Source: Phragmites australis
Lineage: Eukaryota; Streptophyta; Magnoliopsida; Poales; Poaceae
NCBI RefSeq assembly: GCF_958298935.1
Contig: NC_084940.1
Coordinates: 8,586,001 to 8,650,000, forward strand
Direction: 5' to 3'
Length of the DNA: 64,000 bases
The notes beneath the pieces are model-generated. The model made no database searches and was not told where the DNA came from. It worked only from the letters and a program-made list of their open reading frames with translations. Shown piece after piece: positions 47,540-57,804 of this stretch. The position numbers and the translations under genes were made by a program. Each line of letters starts with the position of its first letter. The first letter of the stretch is position 1.

Positions 47540-50240
47540 GTGAGAGACCTCTAGGACACCATCAGTGTTGGGTTTTAGTTCCGGGCAGCAAAGACATCAT
47601 TCTTTGAACTTTTCGATCGTCCGAACTATCAACTGGCTTAGCACTAGGAATGACTCCTTCAACACTTGACACCATGGGCTGTAGTGCTACTGTAGGAGAC
47701 ACTAATTTAACCTCGAAATCAGTGCCAATAACTTCTACCACTCCCTCTTTGTTGCTATCAACCAAACTGCCATTAGCTAATTATTTTTGCACTTTGTTTT
47801 CATCAACAACTGGCTGTTTTTTGTTCTGTTCCAGATCTGATTTTTCATTAGAAAAACTTATATTCTTCACATGATATACCTTCTTAACTTCTCTTCCATC
47901 CCTCCGATCATTTGACCGATTGTCTGAACAAAACCAGTCTTGTCTAGAATGGAATAGCCTGCCGAATGCCGATTGTTTTAGTGTTGTCCACCACAGATGG
48001 AATGGTGCAAATAACATAGGAGGCGTCACCCAAGGTCCATACAAACCCCATGGCATACACGGTGGACACATCATAGAAGGAGGTCCCCTCATTATAGGCA
48101 TTAGTGGCTCGAAAAGAGGAAATAGAGCTGCTGCAATATTACCCTCCCATTGCCTCTTTCTCCCCTCAAACTCGTGTTTTGGAGGTGATCTCAGGTGTTT
48201 AAGAGTATTTGACCAGTTGCTCCTCTTTTGGCCAGCTTTGCCACTTTCATATTTAGCCAAAAGTATATTAAATGTAGATTTTGGCTTTTCAAGCTTCTTA
48301 GTTGCTTTGCTCTTGCTTTCATTGATCTTCCAAAGACCAACCTCTAGACTTTTAGGTTTGATCATTTTTGGTTTCACATTATCCTCACCAATGATCACAT
48401 CCTTGCCTTTAGTCGATTCGGTTTGAGATGGCCGAACCAAGACCTCCTTTCACTCAAAGTTCACCATAATGATAGGGAATGGATCACTATCAAGCTTCAT
48501 CTTAGAACTTTCGACGAATTTCAATCGTCCTTCATAAATAGCCGATTGAACCTGTCAACGGAAGACAATGCAATCATTAGTAGCGTGAGAATATGAATTA
48601 TGCTACTTACAATATGCACGCTTTTTAAGCTCCTCAAGTAGTGGAATAACATGATTAGGAGACAAGCTAATTTGCTTTATTGTAGCAATAGATACAATAT
48701 CCTATCATACTTAGTAACATCAAATATGAATTTAATCTCTTCTTACCAATTTTTTTTTTTTTTGGAGTTGGCTTTAAAGCGGGGCATACAAATGGTTTAG
48801 ATTTGGATTTCCATGCCCACTCAGCTACACACATATCAACACTATCATCGTCCGATAAATCGTCCTCATATTTAACTACATTAACATTGGGACTATCCAC
48901 TTTGTGTTTTTCACTAAATTTTTGAACTTTTCTATGTCTTTAGCATGGCTTTCTTGAGTCAGAGCCCGCTGCAAAACTTGGTCCACATCTGAAAATTTTT
49001 GCTCATCTAACATTTCTTTTATTTGTGCATGCAAACCAGCAAAAGCGAACTTAGCAAGATCCATATGAGAGAGTGATACATTAAAACATTAGTTTTTAGT
49101 ATCCCTAAACCTCATAATATATTCATAAATAGACTCATTATATTTCTGTGTAACGATGTAAAGTTGTGCCCAATTATGAATAGAATTAGGTGAAAGCGAA
49201 GTGAACCAAGTAAATGCATTACCGAAAAGTGACAAAGGAAATAAACACAATCTTAAAGCATCACTACAACCAGCTTCACCATATTATGCTAGAAATTATC
49301 CTATGTACTCCATTATGGTTCTATCATTCTTCCCATTGAATTTAACAAAATCAGGAATCTTAAACTCACAGGGATATCAAATTGTATTATAATAATCAGG
49401 GTATGACTTTTGATAAACACGTGATTTATCCTTTAGCGCTAATCCAAAATGTTCCCTCAAACTACTAGTCATTTGCTCTTTAATGCTTTCAGGCCCCAGA
49501 AGTGTTTCGGTCATGGGCCGATTGGATGACACATTAACATATGGCTACAGCTTAAAAGGTTGTGATTGTGGTGTATCGTGAGAGTGTGAAACCACGGGAT
49601 GCATGCATGGAGTATTTGGCGAAGGCACATTAAAATAAGTATCCGGCAATGGATCATAGGGTATACTAGTACCTTGTTGGGGCATAGGAGGTGTGCTATA
49701 TGCCACGATGTTATAGGGAACTTGTGGCATGCTTGCTGAAATTTCATTAGCTCAGCTATTAGCTACATGTGGAACCGAACAAGTCATGCTAGATGTAGTG
49801 CTTGGTACTAAGAAAACAAATGAGGATACCTCCGGCTTGCTAGTATTCAATGTGTTAAACGGAGGTGTCACTATGTTGGCCGAACCCACATTGGCTCGAT
49901 TATGGGTTTGTTGAATTGTCATATTTTGTTGTGCATGCAACAGTGATATAAATTGTGTCGATGAACCTAAGGGTGCTTGCTAGAGTTTGCTATCATCGTT
50001 GGAATTCGAGGTGCTAGTATTATGCAATTGGGGTTATTTTTTACCTTTTTCATCTTGCAATTCAATAACCAAAGCCCTAACTCGACTAGTTAGCACATGA
50101 TCTAGACTTTTAACCAATATTTCAGAATTATTAAACATAGCAGCACTAACAGATTGATTAACCATATGTGCAATTTGCTCTTGTAAATCGTGAGTGGAAT
50201 CACTTACATTGGTCTTTACTTCATGTTGCATAAACAATCA
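47540..50240 (-). pseudogene. Gag region of the gypsy element
   Basis: Broken frames including 50237-50034 (HEVKTNVSDSTHDLQEQIAH), 49064-48876 (LAKFAFAGLHAQIKEMLDEQ) and the Lys-rich 48440-47781. The first is a leucine-type helix at the gag start and the second the retrotransposon-gag C-terminal helix. Stops and frameshifts break it at least four times. No intact zinc knuckle was recognised. Confidence 0.6.
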
Positions 50241-50485
50241 ACATTGGATCACTCTTCTTGATGACGCCTTGTCATGTCTTCTGATAGCACGCGAGCATCA
50301 ATTTCTCCGCATCTCGCTTTTGAGCTTCAATGGCTTGGCCATCCTCCTCGAGAAGCTCCTCAAGCGTCGACGTGATGATGTTGTCGGGGTAAATTTTGGT
50401 TCCCTCTTAAGACATGGCGCAACAGTAGATTGCAGACGGTGAAATCGCTGAAACCGTAGGTGAAGATGTCTATGGGGAACTGTCG

Positions 50486-50510
50486 TTCCCTAGCAGAGTC
50501 ACCAATTTGT
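50486..50510 (-). promoter_or_regulatory. Primer-binding-site region of the gypsy element
   Basis: Directly inside the 5' LTR the minus strand reads AATTGGTGACTCTGCTAGGG, the position and wording of the tRNA primer site in plant Tat-type elements. The tRNA species was not determined. Confidence 0.5.
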
Positions 50511-51141
50511 GTTGGCGCGGGATCTGGCAACCCCGTGCAATACAAATATGTCCTGGATAACTATCACTTTTTACAGCGACACATGACTTGTTTACAAGCA
50601 AACAAGCAATAAGTTTCTATCGGTAACCTTGAGGATTGCCGCCCAGATGATTTACAAGCAAGTCAACAAAGAACTACCACCCAAATCATGGGGATTCAAA
50701 GTAGTAGTGAAGAACTACCCTAAAGTGCAAGAAAGTAAAGTAGAACGAAAGTAGATGCAATTGTTGCGATTAACTAAGTTGTTACAATCGGCCTCCACCC
50801 CTTCAACTATTTATTGGGGGCTAGGACTTTTCCTTATGGAAATAGGAGTCTCTACCATAAAACATACGCAAACACACCCTGTTCGGCTAAAAACACGAAA
50901 AGAATCTGAACAGATCTACAAATCTACTTTGATTCGGACTCGGACTGAATGCCGGATGGTCCGGCGAGAACAAATTTCTAAGTGCCGGAACATTCAGCAA
51001 GTTCAACTCGGCTAGACCTCGAATTCTTTCCTAATATACTTTGGATAGTCTGGCGTTGAAAATGAACTCACCAGAGCATTCATCGAACTAATATTTCCAG
51101 AGAGCAAATTCTACTGCAAGGTTTGAAATACATACACCAGA
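50511..51141 (-). repeat. 5' LTR of the gypsy element, truncated
   Basis: Colinear with the left LTR from about 50540 on. The inner end GCGCCAACA (minus strand) gives a CA terminus at 50511. Similarity to the left LTR stops abruptly at about 51141, so the outer 400-500 bp are deleted. Confidence 0.7.
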
Positions 51142-52867
51142 TTAATTTTTATTTTGGAGTCTCATCATGTGGCGCCTTTTGGTTTCAGGGAGAGGGAGAG
51201 AGACTGTTTACTATCCGAATCTCGGCCCTATATCCTTGCTGCAACAAAAGTTTGCTTGAGACGAGTTCACATCTCTTCGTCTATGAAATGGAAAAACCTC
51301 TGACTCAATCAAGTTTTGAAGCCAGTAGTCCAAGATAAAATTAATTGCTAGCTCTGAAGTTGATGGCTTGGATCCATTTCGTTACGATTTGGACCGACCA
51401 GTTCCAGCGTAAGGTCCAGTTAAAGAAAATAGTAACAGTTGAAAAGTGCAAGCCAATTTCTAGAGTTATCACACATGCATGAGTCAAGATATTCTAGAAA
51501 CTTGAGTTATTTATTTCTGTTATGATAGAAATTAGAATACCTAGATAGAAATATTTCAAATAAACTTTCTAGAAATTAGATATTTATAACATAGTATGGT
51601 TATGATTATATCAAGTGTTACTCATCCAACGGCTTTGAAGCTTGCCCCCACCTTAATGTCCACGTCGGCCACCAGCGCGCACGTCCTATCCCACTGCCAA
51701 GCAGCTTGCCCCGTCCGCTGCCCACGGGCGAGCTCAAAGCCTCTTCACCGCTCGGATGGTACGACGACAGTCGACGGTGATGTTCGGCGAGACTAATCGT
51801 CCGCTGTACTCGTTCATCGGCCCTGAAGACGCGCTCGCTGCCGTTTGAGTAACTAACACCAGGCCACTGCACTCTGCTCTTACAAATGGACAAGCTTGCC
51901 CTGAATAGTGCATTTTCTCGAGGATTACTGGAAGTACAAACTGACAGTATCACTGCTGGCTTCTGATGATTCACAAAGCAAGAACAGCTGTTGTGAACCA
52001 CATCTTTTGTCAAGTATTTGAAACACCTACACTTCCCGAAGCACTTGTACAAAATGGGGTCAGAGAGCCTGTGCGTGTATGATAACTGTGATCACAATTC
52101 AATAACGTGAGCCGATTCTTCATTCACATGCAGAAGTGCCCAGAGTATTGTACGCGATACTGATTGATAAACATAGCCAGTTTTTTTTTAAAAAAAAAAA
52201 AACTGGCTTGACTTGTCCACGAAAAGATATGAGTGCTCAGACGCCGAACCAAAGACGATCGAGCAGATGACCTGTCCAGGATAAACGATTAAACAAAAGC
52301 AATTGGGAAAATATGCATGCACGGCATATATCTGCCCAACTGACAGTAGCTACAAGAACCAATGCTTTTAGCTTCGATTAACAATGGCAATTTGATCGAA
52401 TATCATGTGACGTGTAGATCGTTTACTAGCATATAGTGACAAGCCACCTGGCCAGTTCGAATATCTGATGCTGATTAGTGGCTAAGTCAGACTCATGGTG
52501 GCCGTCCAAATTGCTTAAGGAATTGTTTGCCCCTACTGGGTGCTTGTCATACACGTCGTGGACTCAAGAATGTACTAATAAGGAAATCTTTTTTCGAATC
52601 AGAATAAAGCCCAGTATATAGTACTTTAGGCTTGAGATAGCAGCCGAAAAGGTATAAAAAAATGCTACATCTCTGAACATGTCACACGAGCTTCGATGCC
52701 CCAGATTAAGAGCGAACTTAGGGAGGTGCCATCATCTGAATTGTTTATAGAGAAGGCCAGATTGGCACGCCATGGCTGGCTTGTCGGGCGATCGATTTCG
52801 TTTTTCGATCAGATTGTCGGCGACCGATCAAGCAAGCAAGCACTTCCCAATCTGGTGATTAAGAATT
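51142..52867. other. Intergenic, no gene recognised
   Basis: Mixed sequence. The 144-codon minus frame at 51618-52052 is Ser/Arg-rich, with no domain and no neighbouring exon I can support. 51490-51590 is AT-rich. Confidence 0.4.
52175..52208. repeat. Perfect A/T palindrome flanked by AGCCAG
   Basis: AGCCAG, a T-run, an A-run and CTGGCT form a 34-bp inverted repeat that could extrude as a hairpin. It is probably a by-product of a poly(A)/poly(T) junction. Confidence 0.85.
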
Positions 52868-53062
52868 ATCGGTGAAAGAAAATATGTTTTGAACAAATAA
52901 CGACGAGAGTTAATTTATAGGAGTGACTCAAGCTTCGAGAAGAAGTAGAAAGAAAGGAATACCAAAATATATTTTAATAAACTAAACTCTCTCTGTTCAT
53001 CGTGTGCCTACAGTCTATATTTATAGTGTCTTATAGAATATAATTGTTCACATACACCCCTA
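52868..53062. mobile_element. LTR fragment, same family as 35008-35816
   Basis: Shares with the LTR start at 35008 the order GGTGAAAGAAA, GAGAGTTAATTTATAGGAGTG, AAGCTTCGAGAAGAAGTAGA and TATATTTATAGTGTC. It ends where the next LTR begins at 53063, so it was truncated by that insertion. Confidence 0.55.
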
Positions 53063-53264
53063 TGTAATAACCCAAATTCTCAAAACCAAGAAATTTTAAA
53101 AAAAATCAAAGAAAATAAAAGAGCTTCCAAAAACAAAAAATACTAAGGGTGTATATGTGCCTTTATGCATATACACATATATGTGAGTATGTGTGCTATA
53201 TGTATAAATACATATATACATTGAGGGCTATTTCATTTTTCTTATAAAAGAATATTTATAGATA
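53063..53264 (+). mobile_element. Left piece of a long gypsy-type LTR (split by the MULE)
   Basis: Begins TGTAATAACCCAAATTCTC, the start wording of a widespread grass gypsy LTR class. It is interrupted after TTATAGATA (53256-53264) by the Mutator-like element and resumes at 57805. Confidence 0.5.
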
Positions 53265-53364
53265 GGGTTAATTAGATTGGTGCCATTATAAATTTCAGGG
53301 TTTAGAATTTGCCATTATACTTCACTAAATCAACCTGATACCATTATAGTTTTGCATACCTCTG
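53265..53364 (+). repeat. MULE left terminal inverted repeat
   Basis: Matches the right end in inverted orientation with about seven differences and a one-base indel. It contains two spaced copies of a GCCATTATA word that may be transposase-binding sites. Confidence 0.93.
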
Positions 53365-53611
53365 AAAATTGCCATTTTGTATGCCTCCAAGCTCCTTGGG
53401 CCCACCTGCAGGTTGCCGTAGTTCTGTATGTCCCAAAATGCCCCATCTCCATTCTCTAACCCACTTGCCTAGTCCACTCAAGCTACTCTCGCACCAATCC
53501 CCAACTCATCGTGCCGCCTACCGCAAAACCCTAGCCACCCTCGCCGTCGACAAATCAAGCTGTGACTGAGGTCGTTGCACCGTCGGTTCCCAAATCCTCC
53601 CAGCCCCAACC

Positions 53612-54235
53612 ATGTCTCAACCTAGTTTGGAGTAGCCCGATAAAGGTGGTGTCGAGGTCCAACACAACCTGTAGCGATGTGGAGGAGCTCCCCTTATTGA
53701 TTGCCTAAATTGTGGGAAACGTGTGATTAAGCTACGAAGCAAGCAAGCTGTGACATATGGGAGAGTATTCTACAAGTGTGAGGAGATTGTGAACGTGATT
53801 TGGATCAAATCGATGGAATTTGTTTGTTTTGGTCGGTGTTCTTGGCCACGTCTTTGTTTGATTTTGTTGATTTTGTTGACAATGGTAGGACGATCCATCG
53901 ACTTGTGGATTCTACAAATGGGAGAACAAGTATAGGTCGTGGCTGCGGCATAAGCGTTTGCTGGAAGATGTTGTCGTGCCCTACTCTTTTGACACAGTGG
54001 TCACAATGGAGAAGTGAAGCAACATATTTTGGAGTTGAAGCATGAGATTAAAAATCTGAAAAATGAAATCAGGGAGTTGAAGCAACAAATTGTGTCGTTG
54101 AGGAAAATGTTGTGCATAGGGAAGAAAGGAGTTGTAGTTGACAGTGTGTGTTGCTCCTGCTTTAGTTGGTTGTTTGCTAGGTATTGTAGTTGCAGTTCTG
54201 TGCATGTATTTAGTACCTTGAATGTGTGCAAGTAG
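53612..54235 (+). pseudogene. GRF-type zinc-finger / coiled-coil gene carried by the MULE
   Basis: From ATG 53612 the frame reads MSQPSLE, TAG, PDKGGVEVQHNL, TAG, RCGGAPLIDCLNCGKRVIKL and RSKQAVTYGRVFYKCEEI. A likely 100-nt GT-AG intron (53789-53888) follows, then DDPSTCGFYKWENKYRSWLR. The pattern C-x2-C, FYKC, then CGFYKWE is the zf-GRF fold, found in DNA-repair and topoisomerase-type proteins, where it binds single-stranded DNA. After a one-base frame shift at about 54012 the text gives a heptad-rich helix (ILELKHEIKNLKNEIRELKQ) and a short Cys/Ser-rich hydrophobic tail, stopping at 54235. Two stops and one shift make this copy inactive. The function in transposition is unknown. A role as accessory protein or a captured host gene are both possible. 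Confidence 0.7.
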
Positions 54236-54879
54236 TGAAGGACAGTGTGTAATTACTCTGTTAATTGAATGAAATGTTGTTTGTTAGGCATTATGATTGC
54301 TCCAAGTACAATATTGCTACATTAGGTTGTTAAGGATAATCTAACAGTGCACAATATGAAAGAAGAATAGCACTAGTACAAGCCTACAAGGTGCTACAAA
54401 GCCCTATACCAAAATTCAAGTGCTTGCAACTCTAGAATGCTTACACATAAATCTGTAGAAACAAATACTATTTTGCCATCATATATCTCTCAACTTACAA
54501 TAAACTAGTCAATATGATCCAGAACAAGCTTAATCAAACAATAAATTGCTAGTGCACCAGATCCAGCAGTATAGAAGAACAGAAGACTTAATGAACAGTA
54601 GAATAGCAGATCTAGAACAATAGCATAGCACAATAGAACAGCAGATCCAGAACAAGCTTCACACAAGTATCAGGTCCATAACAAGCTTAACATAAGCATC
54701 AGGTCCAGAACGTGCTGAACACAAGCATTTTATGTCTAGAACTAGCATAACAACTACATATTACATGCATCATGTCTAGAACAAAGTTAACACACCACAA
54801 GTTCGGAGCAACTACATATTACATGTCCACAACAACTACATACTACATGCATCAGGTCTTCAACCACTCCAAGAGCTTT
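54236..54879. other. MULE interior between the two convergent genes
   Basis: AC-rich text with six or more dispersed copies of a phrase like ATCAGGTCCAGAACAAGCTT. They are short direct repeats that would lie in the 3' ends of both transcripts. No coding signal. Confidence 0.6.
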
Positions 54880-57625
54880 TTGACAACACTAGCATTTGGT
54901 GCACTTGGTTTAGCCTTCTTCTTTTTTTGGTGTTTTCCTCTTCTTGGGTGTCCTCTTCTGCTTCTTGGGCGTCTGGTTCTCACCCTCCCTAGTGAAAGCA
55001 TTTTTTTCCTACTTACATAATCATATTGTCAGATACACTTCACAAATATGAAATAAAAAATAAAAAATAGTACAGTTTGGGGTTACCTCTTCCTTGGTGT
55101 TGATTGACTTGGGCCTACATGCTCTCCTCATTAGATGCCTCGGTTAGCTTGCATGTCTTCTCAAAGTGTCCAAAGTCTCCACATCTCCTACACTTAACAG
55201 TTCTTATTCCTGTTTCAAGGACACCTCTTACTCCTTGAACTCTAGGCCTCCCTGGACCTCTCTTCTGCTTTGGTGGAAACACTTTGTAACTAAGGTCTAC
55301 AATAGGTCATTGGGACCTATCTGTCATTGGTGGTATCATGCTAGCATATGCTGCTTTGAACCTCTGCACAGAATAGTAATCTTGGACATAATCTTCTATT
55401 TTACCTCTGTTGGCATAGATCCAAGCCAAGGCATGGTTGCAAGGTTTGCATGTAACTTGTCATTGCCTGCATGAGCATCTATGGTTTTGCAGGTCCACTG
55501 TATGCCTCTTGGTCATATTGTTAGCATGAACAAGAGTGACTTTTGTAAAGTCATCATCACCTCTGGCAATCTTGACAACTCTCAGCTATTGCTTGCTTTA
55601 TTCAGGTCTTTGATCACATTTGGCAAGATCCCATCCTCCATCAGTCTTCCTATCTTCCTTCTGAGGGCTATCTTCTCCATTATCAACTCCCTCAGCCCAT
55701 CAACTAGTTCATGAACATGCAGAGACTTCTTTGGCTTGATGTGCTTATTGAAACTCTCATAAACATTATTTGTCAGTTAGTCGCACTTGCTTTTTTCTGA
55801 GAGCCCACATCTGTACCAGATCCTCCCATGATGTTTCTTAAGCCAGCCTATAGCATCTGGGCTTGACTCAGGTATTTGCTGCATGTGCCACCTGAATCCA
55901 TCTTCGGTGTAAGACCTTGCAGCGGGATATAAGTGTTGAGAAAAAAAATAGGTCTTTGATATTTCTTTATGAAATTCCCATAGAGGTGCCTCATGCACTC
56001 TCTATGCTCGGCTTCAGGGAAGATAGCATCAACAACACTTTTCAATCCTTTACAAGCATCAGTTGAAATGACTGAACCTGGACGATTACCTATAGCTCTA
56101 TACAATTGTTGCATGAACCACACCTAGTTGTCTTCTATTTCAGAATCAAGATAGCAAAAGCTACATAAAACAACCAGTTGTGACCATGTACAGAGGTGGC
56201 AGAGGCCAACTGTCCAGTTTATTTACCAGTGAGCATAGTTGAATCTACTCATATGTAAGGCCTACACCCTTCTAAAAATCCATGAATACAAGGTTGCAAA
56301 GCAACAAAAATTCTCTTGAAGCACGCTTTTTTACATATTTTCTGCACTTCAATTTCAATAAGTGAACTGGGGAGACCCTCTCAATCTCTGCTCCTAGTTA
56401 AATAACAATTGGAAGCTCTCCTCATAAGTACCATGAGTCTTTTCAAGTGCTAGCTTCATCCAGCCCAAGCTTTTGAATAATTCAACTTGATCTCATACTA
56501 TTCTTCAACTTCTCTTTTGCATCCTTTGCACCATTCTATGGGTTCTTCTTTAATCAGTCCCCCAGCCTATCTGCAACCCACCCTTGAGTAGCCATCTTCC
56601 CTTTCTTTAGCTTAGTTGTTGGACAATTTATCTCAAATAGAATAACCTTTATCTACAATTGGATACAATAGATGTGACAACACATTTATATAGATGACCA
56701 TTGCCATGAAAATGAATACTAACATGTAAATGAACATTGACTCATCTGTATTGTTCTGTTATCTTGCAGCCTTGAAGCATGTATGCGCCAAGGGCAGCCC
56801 GTATGTGAAGAACTAGCAATAAACCTAGATTTATCTATCTTCAAACCAGAAAACTCAAAACCTCTCTTAATAGCATAATGCCTAATTGCTTTTCTAAAGG
56901 TAATGATGTAAGGAAGCAATGCATGCAATTTAATAATTGGGTTCTCAAGATCATGCAGCACATGTAGTTCCTGAGGGTCAGCGTCATTTATCTCTATCTC
57001 AGGAGGCTTATCTCATTCAGCAAAAGCAGATCGAGCAGGCTGCTCTTGTTGTGTACCGTCAGCATCAGCAGTAGGTAGATCAGGCTGCCCTGGTTGTGCA
57101 GGTGCTAATGGATGAGCATACATACCTTCATCATCTACACCACAATACTCCTCACCACTATCAAAGACATCTGACTCAACTTCATCTGCTTCTTCACCAG
57201 CAGGTTCTTCACAACCTGCTGCTTTAGATTCAGATGTTGTTTGGCCTTCTTGAGTAGGAGTTGGGAAAGATTCACTAGGAATGGTAGTTAGTTTTAATGG
57301 CACAACACAAAAAGGTTGTAGGACTAAAGCATCGTACTGATCACATGTGTCTTTGTCAAACACTGCTACCAGGAGCTTGAAGTGTTTCTCTTGTTTGTAC
57401 ATGTCAAGCACATATAATATTTGACTGTTATCAACTAATTGAACATCCTCACCCATCCTCTTGTCAAATACCCACACCACTACCTTTTGGTTCATGCCCC
57501 ATTTGACCTCCACACCCATTCTCACAAGGAAATTAAATCCATTGAAAAGCTGTTTGAATCCACTACCCAATCCCGAGTTAAGCCTTTTGTATACGATTTC
57601 CAACTGTTTGAGTCAACCATGACAA
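54880..57625 (-). pseudogene. MURA/MuDR-type transposase of the MULE
   Basis: Pieces from N to C: 57603-57013 (a conserved N-terminal domain with YKRLNSGLGSGFKQLFNGFN, FDKRMGEDVQLVDNSQILYV and an acidic linker); 56961-56719 (FRKAIRHYAIKRGFEFSGLK with SSHTGCPWRIHASRLQD, the MuDR DNA-binding N-domain, CCHC-like); about 56290-55848 (VDSTMLTGK, DSEIEDN, ISTDACKGLKSVVDAIFPEA and EHRECMRHLYGNFIKKY, the catalytic region with the usual Asp residues and the C/H helix); and about 55210-55150 (CRRCGDFGHFEKTC, a zinc knuckle), after GPGRPRVQGVRG. A Lys-rich tail (TPKKQKRTPKKRKTPKK) sits near 54930-54985. At least three stops occur around 56120-56260 and a frame shift near the start (ATG MVDSN at 57620 is out of frame). 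It is dead, but the whole domain order is still readable. Confidence 0.82.
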
Positions 57626-57704
57626 AACCTTCAATCTTAATCTCTAATGTGTACCAAATTCTAGCGAGAAAGAGAGGAAACCAAAACAAATCGTGCTAAG
57701 AAAC

Positions 57705-57804
57705 AGACGTATGCAAAACTATAATGGCATCAGGCCGATTTAGTGAAGTATAATGGCAAATTTCTAAACCATGGAATTTATAATGGCACCAATCTAATTA
57801 ACCC
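57705..57804 (-). repeat. MULE right terminal inverted repeat
   Basis: Inverted copy of 53265-53364, followed by the second TTATAGATA duplication at 57805-57813. Confidence 0.93.

Larger units (their letters stand above)
42156..51141 (-). mobile_element. Ty3-gypsy LTR retrotransposon, Tat/Ogre/RIRE2-like, decayed
   Basis: An almost full-length element read from right to left: 5' LTR remnant, primer-binding-site region, gag, protease, reverse transcriptase, RNase H, integrase, 3' LTR. The order RT-RH-INT defines Ty3-gypsy. The motifs (RPCRFAECISNIIPIEKKN, KINYLRWFISNLS, YFCTNNQTEYEALLLGLQ, SKHSATKVTIYELVYGQE) are those of the plant Tat-type lineage. Every coding part has multiple stops or frameshifts, and the two LTRs differ at several percent up to about 15% of positions in stretches I compared by eye. 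It is an old, dead insertion. The left end is cut near 42156 and the right LTR near 51141, so no target duplication remains. Confidence 0.85.
53265..57804. mobile_element. Mutator-like element (MULE) with two convergent genes
   Basis: Terminal inverted repeats of about 100 bp (53265-53364 and 57705-57804, about 93% matching; outer end GGGTTAATTAGATTGGTGCC) are flanked by a perfect 9-bp duplication TTATAGATA at 53256-53264 and 57805-57813. The 9-bp duplication and long TIRs define a Mutator-superfamily element, 4540 bp long. Inside are a MURA-type transposase reading leftwards and a GRF zinc-finger gene reading rightwards, converging around 54.3-54.9 kb. Both have lesions, so this copy is not autonomous. 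The intact target duplication shows that it inserted after the surrounding LTR. Confidence 0.93.
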
